Positions 36,824-45,625 of a DNA stretch of 64,000 bases are shown piece after piece. The notes beneath the pieces are model-generated. The model did no database searches and was not told the DNA's origin. It saw only the letters and a program-made list of their open reading frames with translations. Positions within the stretch are counted from its first letter, which is position 1, and the number at the start of each line of letters is the position of its first letter. Source of the DNA: Porphyromonas gingivicanis JCM 15907. Its GTDB lineage: Bacteria; Bacteroidota; Bacteroidia; Bacteroidales; Porphyromonadaceae. The stretch covers positions 1-64,000 of the forward strand of contig NZ_BAKX01000009.1 in the NCBI RefSeq assembly GCF_000614585.1. The letters are read 5' to 3'. Both the position numbers and the translations under genes were made by a program.

Positions 36824-37049
36824 TGTTACAAGCTAATTGGTACATAATCATATCGGGGCGTACGCTATCTCGTAGGATAGGGCTATCGACGACTTCTTCC
36901 ACGATGATATTAGAGGAGGACTTCTCCGCCTTGGGTAAAAATAGGTTGGCTATCATGACACAAGAGGTAATGAGGTAGAGCAGACTTAACGTGTAGACAA
37001 AAATCTTCCGTCTGCGAGGCTCATTCTGTCGCATCGCCGGCGCAACCAA
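36795..37049 (-). CDS. traL: TraL (DUF3989) small membrane protein
   Basis: The 84-residue protein has a single membrane helix (IFVYTLSLLYLITSCVMIAN) and a short periplasmic tail, as in TraL. It overlaps the traM start by 29 bases. Upstream, from ATG 37090, another frame reads GQTFTRAYLRLHLWLRRRCD, which looks like a normal TraL N terminus, so a one-base shift near 37025 may have cut it off. The annotated frame starts at a weak position and may be a remnant. Confidence 0.65.
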   Translation of the reverse strand: MVAPAMRQNEPRRRKIFVYTLSLLYLITSCVMIANLFLPKAEKSSSNIIVEEVVDSPILRDSVRPDMIMYQLACNNGKETERTT

Positions 37050-37094
37050 AGATGGAGACGGAGATAAGCTCGTGTAAATGTCTGTCCCATGGCA

Positions 37095-37718
37095 TCAACG
37101 TTTATAGGTTTGAAGGTCTCTATTCTCCCTTACAAGGAAGTGCTCCATCAGAAAGCCCCGCGGATTATTATCCGAGCGGACGGAGTTCTGAAGCGTGCAG
37201 GTCGTAATGAGACTACGCTCCGTAACGTTACTCTGACGCAGGATGAACTGGCGAGCATAGGTTGTTACCTCATAGGGGTAGCTGTCAAAATTGCAGTGGA
37301 TAGAGTCAATCTCTATACGTTGGTTGACATTTCCCGAGATGGCTCGATTGTAGTAGCCCTTTTCTGCCAAGTCTTTGTAGTAGTTGAATGCGGACTTGTC
37401 ACAGAGCAGAAAGGCTCGCTCCATATTCCCTTCGATTGCAGCCTTGTCGGGTGCAATCGTAAAGAAGAGTTCATGAAAGCGTCTGATATGTTCACGTGCC
37501 TCGACGGGACAATTCATTGCCGCATCCTGACTGAGAGCCAGAATAAGCGATTTACCTTCGTCCAGAACATAGATCTTCTTCCTCTGTTGAGAGGCAAAAG
37601 AGTAGGAGGCATAGAGCGCATAACCGCAGACAGCAATGCAGAGCAGTACAAAAAGCAGGGCATAAAGCCGTATCTGCTTGAATGAGGTTTCGATATTGGT
37701 GAGTGATTTGAATTCCAT
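37095..37718 (-). CDS. traK: TraK conjugation protein (VirB8-like)
   Basis: The 207-residue protein has the TraK N terminus FKSLTNIETSFKQIRLYALL with one membrane helix (LLFVLLCIAVCGYALYASYS) and a periplasmic domain (REHIRRFHELFFTIAPDKAA, YNRAISGNVNQRIEID). The order after traJ is standard. It is predicted as an inner-membrane scaffold of the mating channel. Start ATG 37718; 24 bases from traJ. Confidence 0.9.
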   Translation of the reverse strand: MEFKSLTNIETSFKQIRLYALLFVLLCIAVCGYALYASYSFASQQRKKIYVLDEGKSLILALSQDAAMNCPVEAREHIRRFHELFFTIAPDKAAIEGNMERAFLLCDKSAFNYYKDLAEKGYYNRAISGNVNQRIEIDSIHCNFDSYPYEVTTYARQFILRQSNVTERSLITTCTLQNSVRSDNNPRGFLMEHFLVRENRDLQTYKR

Positions 37719-37742
37719 AAAAATGCTGTTTGTTCTTCTTTA

Positions 37743-38786
37743 TTAGTTTCCTTTCCTTCTCAGTAGAGCACCTTTGATACGACCTCCGATGTTACCGATA
37801 GAAGCACCTGCCCCTGCAGCAGCGGCTTTCCCTCCGAGATAAGCTCCCTGAGCTCCTCGTTGAGCCGTCTGATTCACGTTACGTCCATAAGAACCGATAC
37901 CTCCTCCTGCTTCGATAATCCATCCCGAAACGGTCGGAACAGAGAAGTAGCCGATGATACCGATAAGGAAAAAGACCATATAGTACCAACTGCCCACTTC
38001 GGGAATGTCGTTGGGGTCACTTAACAGGGCGATGTCTTTCTGAATCATCAAGATTTGAATCTTTGTCAGAAGGGCTGTCAAGATGGAGCTGACAGGCAAC
38101 CAGAGATAGACCGAGATGTAGCGTGAAAACCACGCGGTCAGTGACCCCGAAAGACCATCCCACACGGCAATGCCGAAAACAACCGGACCGAGGATGGAGA
38201 GAACAATCAAGATGAAAGTGCGGAGTGTGTCGATGACAAGACCGGCAGCATGAAAGATAAGCTCCAAAAGGTCTTGCACCTTTTTCATGAACCATCGCTT
38301 GGTTTGGTAGGCAGCACGTTCTGCATACATTCCTGCAATAGTTACGGCATCTTCGGGACCGATAATCCCCATCTCTTCTATCTTTTGGTCGAACTTCTCA
38401 TTCGAGACGAGATAAGCGGTTTCGGGATTACGCAGGTAGGCCTCCTCCTGCAGTTTGTTACGTTCTGCAGTCAGTTTGTCAAGTGTTCCCTCCTGCTTGT
38501 GTACCATCTGTTCTGTGCCTTTCACCACGGGAGAGAGAACAGCATTCATCGTACCAAGTACCACCGTAGGGAAAAACATGATACAGAAGCCCAAAACAAA
38601 GGGGCGAAGCAAAGGATAGACATCTATCGGCTCGGCTCTTGCCAGTGACGACCAAACACGTATGGCAATGTAAAACAGGGCACCCAAGCCCGCTATCCCC
38701 TTGGCAATACCTGTCATCTCCGAGGCCAAGGGCATCATCTCCTGATAGGTGGAACGAAGCAGTTCGTGTAAACTTGAAAAATCCAT
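37743..38786 (-). CDS. traJ: TraJ conjugation protein (VirB6-like)
   Basis: The 347-residue protein is polytopic, with several membrane helices (GIAGLGALFYIAIRVWSSLA, RPFVLGFCIMFFPTVVLG, VIDTLRTFILIVLSILGPVV, YYMVFFLIGIIGYFSVPTV), the TraJ/VirB6-like layout. The C terminus is Gly/Ala-rich. It should be the polytopic inner-membrane channel component. It directly follows traI (3 bases). Confidence 0.9.
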   Translation of the reverse strand: MDFSSLHELLRSTYQEMMPLASEMTGIAKGIAGLGALFYIAIRVWSSLARAEPIDVYPLLRPFVLGFCIMFFPTVVLGTMNAVLSPVVKGTEQMVHKQEGTLDKLTAERNKLQEEAYLRNPETAYLVSNEKFDQKIEEMGIIGPEDAVTIAGMYAERAAYQTKRWFMKKVQDLLELIFHAAGLVIDTLRTFILIVLSILGPVVFGIAVWDGLSGSLTAWFSRYISVYLWLPVSSILTALLTKIQILMIQKDIALLSDPNDIPEVGSWYYMVFFLIGIIGYFSVPTVSGWIIEAGGGIGSYGRNVNQTAQRGAQGAYLGGKAAAAGAGASIGNIGGRIKGALLRRKGN

Positions 38787-38789
38787 GGC

Positions 38790-39419
38790 TTACCAGTAAC
38801 GTATGTCTGAACTTCCATATAGGGATCGTACCTGCTCAAGCTCTCCCTTTTGTCGTGCTCTCACATAGCTCACGGAGATATTCTTTCGAGTGTAGTACGA
38901 TACCAAAGAGCGATACTCTCGAACGGTGTTATAGATGCGGTCTATCATTTGCATCCGCTCGCTATCATTCATGGAGAAGACATTGCTCTTAGCAACGGAT
39001 TTCAACTCCTTCAGACTCTCTCCGCTCAGTTCCAGAAGTTTGCTGTAGCCCGAAGCCATGGCAGCCAGCTCGGTAGGACGGAAATTCGTATCACTGAGCA
39101 TCTTTTTATAGGAGGAGACATAATTCTCTGAAATGTCTCCCACCATCAAGATGGTCTCCCTCACTTTGTAGGCATCACCGATGAGGTTATTCACCTTCTT
39201 GAGAGCATCGTAATATTTCTTAGTGTCATTGTAGAGTTTCTCCACCTCCTTGAAACCGTTCAAGGTGTTCTTGACGGTCTTGGAGGCTGTGGCAATCTCT
39301 TTGACCGTATTGGCAATGTTGCCCGCAAAGTTCATAGGGTCACTTACGACCCACTGAGCGTGAGCTTGCGTAGTAAAGAGGCTCAATCCAAGGAGAGCCA
39401 TAAGGATGTACTTTTTCAT
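38790..39419 (-). CDS. traI: TraI (DUF4141) conjugation protein
   Basis: The 209-residue protein has a signal peptide (ILMALLGLSLFTTQAHA, then QWVVSDPMNFAGNIANTVK, the family hallmark). The body is a helical coiled coil, as in VirB5-like DUF4141 proteins. It is exported to the periplasm as part of the mating apparatus. The gene lies between traG and traJ in the usual order. Confidence 0.9.
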   Translation of the reverse strand: MKKYILMALLGLSLFTTQAHAQWVVSDPMNFAGNIANTVKEIATASKTVKNTLNGFKEVEKLYNDTKKYYDALKKVNNLIGDAYKVRETILMVGDISENYVSSYKKMLSDTNFRPTELAAMASGYSKLLELSGESLKELKSVAKSNVFSMNDSERMQMIDRIYNTVREYRSLVSYYTRKNISVSYVRARQKGELEQVRSLYGSSDIRYW

Positions 39420-39440
39420 GGGTTCTGTTGTTTAAGGGTT

Positions 39441-41943
39441 TTACTTCTGTCGTTTCTCCATAGCCAAGCGACGGATAGCTGTTTCGATGTCTCCGCCTAA
39501 CTCTTCCGAGAGGCGCATCACTTCGAGCTTTTCGGTCTCTTCGGTCGTGTAGGCGAGGTATTCCTCGAGCGACACCTCTGTAGCATAGACCGCAGATTGC
39601 ATACCGCCCAAGCCTATCCACACCTCTTTGTAGAGTCGCTTCGGGTCATTGCTCTGGTTGATAGAGAGGATTTGGCTCTTCTCCTTCTCCGACAAGCCCA
39701 GCATCGCCTGTATGCCGTCAAACTTGGTCATGTACTTGCGCTGGTCGAGCAGGATCTTGCAGTCGGAGTTGTTGATGATACTCTCCTTGACGATGGGCGA
39801 CTGAATGATGTCGTCTACCTCTTGCGTCACGACTATCGCCTCGCCAAAGAACTTTCTGACGGTTTTATAGAGGTACTTGATGTAGTCTGCCATATTCGCC
39901 GAAGCAATCGCCTTCCACGCTTCTTCAATGAGAATCATCTTGCGAATGCCCTTGAGGCGACGTATCTTGTTGATGAAGGCTTCCATAATGATGATGGTCA
40001 CCACGGGGAAGAGGTCTTTATTATCCTTCACAGCATCAATCTCAAAGACGATGAAGCGTTTGCTGAGCAGGTCGATATTCTTATCCGAGTTCAAAAGGAA
40101 GTCATAGCGCCCACCTTTATAATACTGCTTCAGTGTGGTTAAGAGGTTGTTGATATTGAAGTCCGAGAGCGTTACCTCAATCTCTCGCTTACCCATATCC
40201 TCTCGGTACACATCACGCAGATACTCGTAGAAGGTATTGAAGCAGGGAGTAATGCTTCTATCCGAACGAATGAGTTCGATATAGGCATTGACAGCCGAAC
40301 CAAGCTCCCCCGCCTCGGTCTTGGTAATCTGTTCCTCCGCACTCTTCCAAAGAGTCAAAAGCAGGGTGCAGATACTCTCTCGTTTCTCCACGTCAAAGAG
40401 ATAATCATCCGTATAGAAGGGGTTGAAAGAGATGGGATTCTCATCCGTATAGGTGAAGTAGACTCCATCCTCGCCCTTCGTCTTGCCATGGATGAGTTCG
40501 CACAAGCCTTGATAGGAGTTACCCGTATCGACTAGGAGGACGTGTGCCCCCTGCTCGTAGTACTGGCGTACCATGTGGTTGGTAAAAAAGCTCTTGCCAC
40601 TGCCCGACGGACCGAGAATGAACTTATTCCGGTTGGTGATGATACCTTCTTCATCGGGAGGTCAGAGATGTCCAAATATATGGCTTGCCTGATAAGCGGT
40701 CTGCCATCTTGATGCCAAAGGGAGAAAGAGAGTCCTTGTAATTTGTCTCTGCTGTGAAGAAGCAGAGCGCAGGCTCGAAGAAGGTGTAAAAGCTCTCTTC
40801 CGAGGGGAAGTCAGCGGCATTGCCGGGGATGCCAGCCCAGTAGAGTGTAGCCACATCAATCGTATTGTGTCGGGGCTTGCATTCCATAAGAGCCAAGGCA
40901 CTACCCACATCGTTTTTGATTTGCCGCAGTTGCTCACTGTCACTACTCCATGCCAATACATTGAAGTGAGCACGGATAGAGGTTAATCCCTGAGAGTGGG
41001 CGACATTGAGGTACTCTTGTATCCACTCCTCGTTGATTTGGTTACTACGGCTATAGCGTGCCAAGGAGTGCATATTCCTCGCTTGCTTCTCAAAGCGTTG
41101 TAGATTGGCATCGCTATCCTCAATAAAGAGGTATTGGTTGTAGATATGGTTACAGGAGAGCATCAGCCCCACGGGAGAAGCAAAGGAGAGGCGGCAGTCA
41201 CTGCGGTCGGTGGATAGTCGCTCGTAACGGCTATCCGTGCTGACAGTCGTTGGCAGGTCGTCCGTGTCGCTGAGAGTGTGCAAGCAAAGCCTATTGTCGC
41301 CCACACGTACAAGGTCGGCACCCAATCGGATGTCCTCCAGCGAAGCATGATGCTCATCGGAAAGAGAGAAATAACGGTCAAGTAAACCGCTTTTCTCCTT
41401 TGTCCCCACAAGCTCCTCTTCCGTCATACGCTCTAAACGAATGAGCATCGTGTCGTTGATGATACGCTCGAACTGGTCTACCGCCTCCATGAACTTGATG
41501 ACGGCTTCTTTGTCCTCTATCTCCTTCGGCACAAGATGACCACGACAGAGGGCAGAGAAATTGCTCTGCTGTGCCATACGCTTCTTATTGCTTTTGGTAA
41601 GGAAGAGATAGACCGAGTGGTGCAGATAAGGACGCTCATTAAAGTGTCGCTCCGAAGAGCGAGCGAGAAAACTCAATCCTCCCTCCGAGAGTTTTCCTTG
41701 GTACTCCTCCACAATAAACCAATCCTGCTTATGCACGATGCTGAAGTTAGGCAGCACCTTAACCGCCTTATGCCAAGCCGAGTGCATTGCCTCGTATTCG
41801 GCCGAAGTCACCGTGAAGAGCTCGGGTAGTTCCACCCGAAAAGCGACGGTGATGTCGGCTTCCTTGCTGACGATGCACCCCTGCTCAATAGCGAGCAGGG
41901 GGAACTTCGCCTCCAAAGAACTGATTTTGCTGGTGTTTCTCAT
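39441..41943 (-). pseudogene. traG: TraG conjugation ATPase (VirB4-like), double frameshift
   Basis: Two long frames form one ATPase of about 835 residues. The first (41943 to 40651) holds the N-terminal domain up to ADRLSGKP. The second (to 39441) begins near NRNKFILGPSGSGKSFFTNH (Walker A) and holds Walker B (KMILIEEAWKAIA) and VTQEVDDIIQSPIVKES. Between them two single-base losses are needed to read KPIYLDISDLPDEEGIITNR, near 40665 and 40648. VirB4-type ATPases power pilus and channel assembly, so this break alone should stop transfer. Both lesions lie beside short runs of repeated bases. Confidence 0.8.
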
Positions 41944-42272
41944 TTTGTAGCTTCTGATTTGAGATTACGAAAGAGGTGGTAAACGATACGCCGGTTCAAA
42001 AGGTAACGAGGGTGGGAGCGTACTGCTCCGAGCTTCATCAGCCCATGTTCACCATACTTGCGGTTCATAGCGAATGTTTGCCACACCACCAGCGTGGCAC
42101 CCAATACGCCTATGCCAAGGCAAACGAGCTGACTAATGCCCAAGAGATACAGCACGACCACGACAATGAAAGTCCCCAGAAGCCCTCCTGCAAAGAGAAA
42201 GAGGTATTGAGCTTTCAAGCCCTTGAACTCCACTGTGTGTCCTACACCTTTATTGATTTCCCAAGATGCCAT
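41940..42272 (-). CDS. traF: TraF (DUF4133) conjugation protein
   Basis: The 110-residue protein has the VirB3-like TraF layout: NKGVGHTVEFKGLKAQYLFL, followed by two membrane helices (LFLFAGGLLGTFIVVVVLYL and GIGVLGATLVVWQTFAMN), and ends LLNRRIVYHLFRNLK. The family is DUF4133. It overlaps traG by 4 bases and abuts traE. Confidence 0.9.
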   Translation of the reverse strand: MASWEINKGVGHTVEFKGLKAQYLFLFAGGLLGTFIVVVVLYLLGISQLVCLGIGVLGATLVVWQTFAMNRKYGEHGLMKLGAVRSHPRYLLNRRIVYHLFRNLKSEATK

Positions 42273-42574
42273 TAGAGGAAGAAACTTCTAAGGATGGTGG
42301 CAGCCACGATAAGGAAGATACATGCCCCAAACCAAGAGGCTGCCGTCTTGCTTGTATCAGGGTCTCCCGAGCTGAACTTATTGTATACCTTGATTTCCCC
42401 AATCAAGCCGACCACGGCTCCAACGGCATAAATCAATTTGGTACCGGGATCGAAATAGCTCGTGACCATTTTGGTGGCTTCGTTGATACCGGCCATACCG
42501 TTGCCCTGTGCATAAGCTCCTGCGGTCGCAGTGGCGATAAGGAGCAACATCAATGCGATTTTCTTTCTGTTCAT
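42272..42574 (-). CDS. traE: TraE (DUF4134) conjugation protein
   Basis: The 100-residue protein has a signal sequence (ALMLLLIATATAGAYAQ) and two membrane helices with NKFSSGDPDTSKTAASWFGA, the DUF4134/VirB2-like pilin signature. It is the likely major pilin or channel-lining subunit. Its stop base overlaps the traF start. Confidence 0.9.
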   Translation of the reverse strand: MNRKKIALMLLLIATATAGAYAQGNGMAGINEATKMVTSYFDPGTKLIYAVGAVVGLIGEIKVYNKFSSGDPDTSKTAASWFGACIFLIVAATILRSFFL

Positions 42575-42722
42575 GTTATTGGATTTATTGTTATTGATTA
42601 TGAATAGGTTGTTCTCTGTTGTGTGGGAAGGTCAGGATGGGGAGCACCTCTGTAGCTCGTTTTCATGGTACTACTTGCGTGTAACCTTCATGTGCTACCC
42701 CATCCATTACTCCGCTTGTGTT

Positions 42723-43448
42723 TTAGAGGTAATAGTCTAAGGTTCTTTCGTTGCCTCCTTGAAGTTCTTGTCTTGGGAGGTGTTCAGTTTTTACCATATC
42801 GCTTTGTATTTGAGCTTCCTCTGCACGACGCATGGCTTCCAAGAACTTGGTATGCTTCGATTCTTGTGCCTTGAGGTTTTCTTTGTACTTCTCGATCAAG
42901 TCAGTGCCTTGCACTTTACTGAGGGTTGCCTGAACTTCTGCTTCATCCTCTTCATCGAGGGCATCGTCATGTTTGCTCCAGCATCCCATGCGCACAAGGT
43001 CACGGGCAAGAATTGCCGATGGAGAAACCTCCGGAGTCGGATCGGGAGTGAGTAGCAGCTCCTCTCTCAAGACCTCATCCTCATCGACGTTTTCCATGGT
43101 ATAAGCGACATGGAGTTCGTTCTCTGCCTCACTAATCGTGGGCACTTCTTCAGTTTTCTCTTGCTGCTCCGACACCTCGGACTCCGCAAAGTTATTGACA
43201 TTTTCAAGTGCTTTTTCGGAGGAGGAAGTCTTGGGAACTTTAGGGAAATCTGAGGGACCAAGCCCCTTGCTTTTCCCCACCAAAACATGTAGTTTTTCCT
43301 CTCTATTCTGCTTCTCCTTAGAAGTTGCTTGCCCCTGCTCCTGCTTACCCATTCGAGAGAATTTGGAGCAGTAAGTATAGAGAATGAGGAGTAGCACCCA
43401 AATGATAACCAAGAGAAGCAGGACATTCAATAGTATCGTTTGCATCAT
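42723..43448 (-). CDS. traD: TraD (DUF4122) conjugation protein
   Basis: The 241-residue protein has an N-terminal membrane helix (LLNVLLLLVIIWVLLLILYT), a long acidic linker, and a conserved C-terminal block (ILARDLVRMGCWSKHDDALD, EAEVQATLSKVQGTDLIEKY), matching DUF4122/TraD. Role unknown; it is always encoded between the DUF3408 gene and traE. Between it and traE lie about 150 bases without a gene. Confidence 0.8.
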   Translation of the reverse strand: MMQTILLNVLLLLVIIWVLLLILYTYCSKFSRMGKQEQGQATSKEKQNREEKLHVLVGKSKGLGPSDFPKVPKTSSSEKALENVNNFAESEVSEQQEKTEEVPTISEAENELHVAYTMENVDEDEVLREELLLTPDPTPEVSPSAILARDLVRMGCWSKHDDALDEEDEAEVQATLSKVQGTDLIEKYKENLKAQESKHTKFLEAMRRAEEAQIQSDMVKTEHLPRQELQGGNERTLDYYL

Positions 43449-43909
43449 TACAAGTCTAAATTGATGGTTGGATTGCGTTTGTATTGTGCCGCTGCTTTAT
43501 TAAGCATCGCCTGATGTTCTTTGAGATGCTCCAAGAGGATGTTCTCTATATAAGCTGTAAGTGTCGCTTTGGAGCGGACGTCACGAAGGACATCTCGGAG
43601 TGTTTGCAGAATCTCCCCATGGATGGTGAAACCTGATTTCCCGATACCATCACGAGAGGGGGCAAAGAAGCGTTTTTGGTACTCTTGAAAAGAGCATCCG
43701 CTCTCCTTGTTGCCCTTAGATTTTGCCATCGTAGGTATAGCATCCTCCGATGTTTCCTCTGTCGGTATCGGAGCCTCTTGTGACTCTAACTCCATGGGTT
43801 GGTCGAAAAAGGGAGACTCCTCTGCACTACGCTTCGTAACCCCGATATCGCCCATCTCTTGGAGTTTGGCACTCAATATCTTTTGGCGTTTTTCTTGGAT
43901 GGAAGGCAT
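43448..43909 (-). CDS. DUF3408 conjugation protein (TraB/TraC-type)
   Basis: The 153-residue protein has a variable acidic N terminus and a conserved C-terminal domain (YQKRFFAPSRDGIGKSGFTI, then LRDVLRDVRSKATLTAYIEN and LLEHLKEHQAMLN), which is DUF3408, a ribbon-helix-helix-like family next to ParA (TraA) in these elements. It may bind DNA with TraA as a partition-like pair. It directly precedes traD by overlap. Confidence 0.8.
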   Translation of the reverse strand: MPSIQEKRQKILSAKLQEMGDIGVTKRSAEESPFFDQPMELESQEAPIPTEETSEDAIPTMAKSKGNKESGCSFQEYQKRFFAPSRDGIGKSGFTIHGEILQTLRDVLRDVRSKATLTAYIENILLEHLKEHQAMLNKAAAQYKRNPTINLDL

Positions 43910-43958
43910 GATTTATTCATGGATAAGGTGAAAACGTTGGAGAACTTCTTCTACCCAT

Positions 43959-44696
43959 TCATCTACCCTGTGGATAGACGAAGGCAGGTACGGGTGGTAA
44001 ATAAGAACTGCGGAAGACGCCTTTGACGCCTCCCTGACCTAATTCTCGAGAAAACTTCACCGAATGGTAGATACGGGTATCAAAGAGGTTGATCTCCTCC
44101 TCTTGGGCATATTTCGTATAGTGGTCGACAACCACAGGACTGGCACTGCGATTGATTTTATTCCAAAGAAGCAGGAGGTCTCGAATGCGTGCGTCTTCAA
44201 AACTGAGACCCAAGTCCCGAACGGTTTGAGCATAGGCAAAACCGGATACCAGAGACTGAGGATCGGCTTCTATGGGGGAGATGATATAATCCATCTCTAT
44301 GGAGAGCTGTAAAAGGGCTTCTGTACCGGCATGCCTCGGAAAGTCAAAGATGACCAACCGTTCCTTTCGTTCCGAGCTTTCCAGATACTTTTGAACATCT
44401 TTCAAGGCCGCATCAGGGGTGGAACGTAAAATGGGATAAGCCGGATGCCCAAACTTGGTAAAATAGACTTTGAGCTGTTCGCTCAGCTCCTTCGAAGCTT
44501 GGATGAGATTGCGTTCTCGCTCTCGAAGCTTATAGAACGATTCCTGCGTACCGTCACAATCGACCACTACGAGAGGGAGATGCTTCTCATAGTAAAGTAT
44601 GGAGGCAAGGATTTCGGCAAGAGAACTCTTGCCGATACCTCCTTTTTGTGAGGCGAAGCCCAAATAAATGTGAGCTTGCGTAGGGCATGTTTTCAT
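43959..44696 (-). CDS. traA: TraA, ParA-family ATPase
   Basis: The ATG at 44696 gives 245 residues; the frame is open to 44756, but the extra 20 codons lie in a repeat-rich region and do not fit the family. It has a Walker A FASQKGGIGKSSLA (about residues 12-25), Walker A-prime LVVVDCDGTQ, and switch motifs RLVIFDFPRH, of the MinD/ParA type. It heads the tra operon. Likely role: DNA partition-like positioning or regulation during transfer. Confidence 0.9.
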   Translation of the reverse strand: MKTCPTQAHIYLGFASQKGGIGKSSLAEILASILYYEKHLPLVVVDCDGTQESFYKLRERERNLIQASKELSEQLKVYFTKFGHPAYPILRSTPDAALKDVQKYLESSERKERLVIFDFPRHAGTEALLQLSIEMDYIISPIEADPQSLVSGFAYAQTVRDLGLSFEDARIRDLLLLWNKINRSASPVVVDHYTKYAQEEEINLFDTRIYHSVKFSRELGQGGVKGVFRSSYLPPVPAFVYPQGR

Positions 44697-45244
44697 GTCA
44701 GATAACTGTTTATGGAAATGACTGATTCTTGGATTTAGTGACCGACTGATGCTCATAGGTTGGTTCGTTAGTGAATAGATAATTCAGTCTCAACTAAGCG
44801 ACTGAAATCTTGATTAACTGACGGATTCAATAACCGCTCTACATCGTGACTTTCCTACTTTTGAACCGACTTACAAACGGAGGTCGGTTGGTCTATTCTG
44901 AGTTAGGTCGGTCAGTTGGTTCTGACCTAAATCCTCTGCAAAATAAGTTGGTAAATCAGTCGCTTTCAACCCCTCGGGAAGCATCGGGAAATAGTAGGAT
45001 ATTCTCGGAATATCCCTTATGATGAGACTGTTACAACAAGCCTCTAACTTTGCAGAGGGATAGAAAATGGAGAACTATCTTCATCGAAGTAGACACCCCG
45101 AAGAGTGGATGCTTCATCAGCATCATCTCTTGATACCGGCAAGGTGTGTCTTTGTCCGACAAACTCCGTTTCTGCCGACAAAGCCCCCTTGCTCGGTGCG
45201 AGGAGAAAATGATTCCAAAGTCGTCATTAACCAACAATACAGCC
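44697..45244. other. divergent tra/mob control region, probable oriT
   Basis: About 548 bases separate the leftward tra and rightward mob operons. ACTGA-type motifs recur: direct at 44720, 44744, 44800 and 44816; inverted at 44784, 44912 and 44956. Hairpins: 44864-44889 (AACCGAC/GTCGGTT), 44903-44930 (TTAGGTC/GACCTAA), 44997-45015 (GGATATT/AATATCC) and 45150-45183 (CTTTGTC/GACAAAG). A -7 box TAACTTTG lies at 45045-45052 for mobABC. The position immediately upstream of the mobilization genes fits oriT, but the nick site is not assigned. Confidence 0.6.
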
Positions 45245-45625
45245 ATGAATGAAAAGATAGAACGTTGGGATAGGTGGGATACCCGCCTACCCAATCCCAA
45301 AGACCAGCAAAAGGTCATTACCCTCTTCCATAAATCGGGTGCAGAAACAAAGTCAGACTTTGTGCGTGCCCGTCTTTTGGAAGAGAGTTTTAAGGTCATT
45401 ACCGTAGACAAATCAGCCGTGGAATACTATCGTAAACTCTCCGAACTCACGGCACAAGTTCATAAAATCGGCATCCTCTACAATCAAGTTGTGAAGGCAA
45501 TCAACAGCTACCATTCAGTGAAAACAGCTCAACTTTTGCTACAAAGGTTAGAGCAATATGCTTCACAGATTGTCGCCCTACAAGAGCAGGCAATAGCCCT
45601 TACCATAGACTACCGCAAGCGATGA
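45245..45625 (+). CDS. mobA: MobA, relaxosome accessory protein
   Basis: From ATG 45245 the protein has 126 residues. It starts with a short linker (DRWDTRLPNPKDQQKVITLF) followed by a ribbon-helix-helix-like segment (FVRARLLEESFKVITVDKSA) and a helical bundle (YYRKLSELTAQVHKIGILYN), as in MobA/MobC-type proteins that open oriT for the relaxase. Its stop overlaps the mobB ATG (ATGA). The longer frame from 45146 is less likely. Confidence 0.85.
   Translation: MNEKIERWDRWDTRLPNPKDQQKVITLFHKSGAETKSDFVRARLLEESFKVITVDKSAVEYYRKLSELTAQVHKIGILYNQVVKAINSYHSVKTAQLLLQRLEQYASQIVALQEQAIALTIDYRKR

Noticed and set aside
45067..45252. 61-codon frame upstream of mobA
   Set aside because: It overlaps hairpins and the promoter region and has no recognisable domain.
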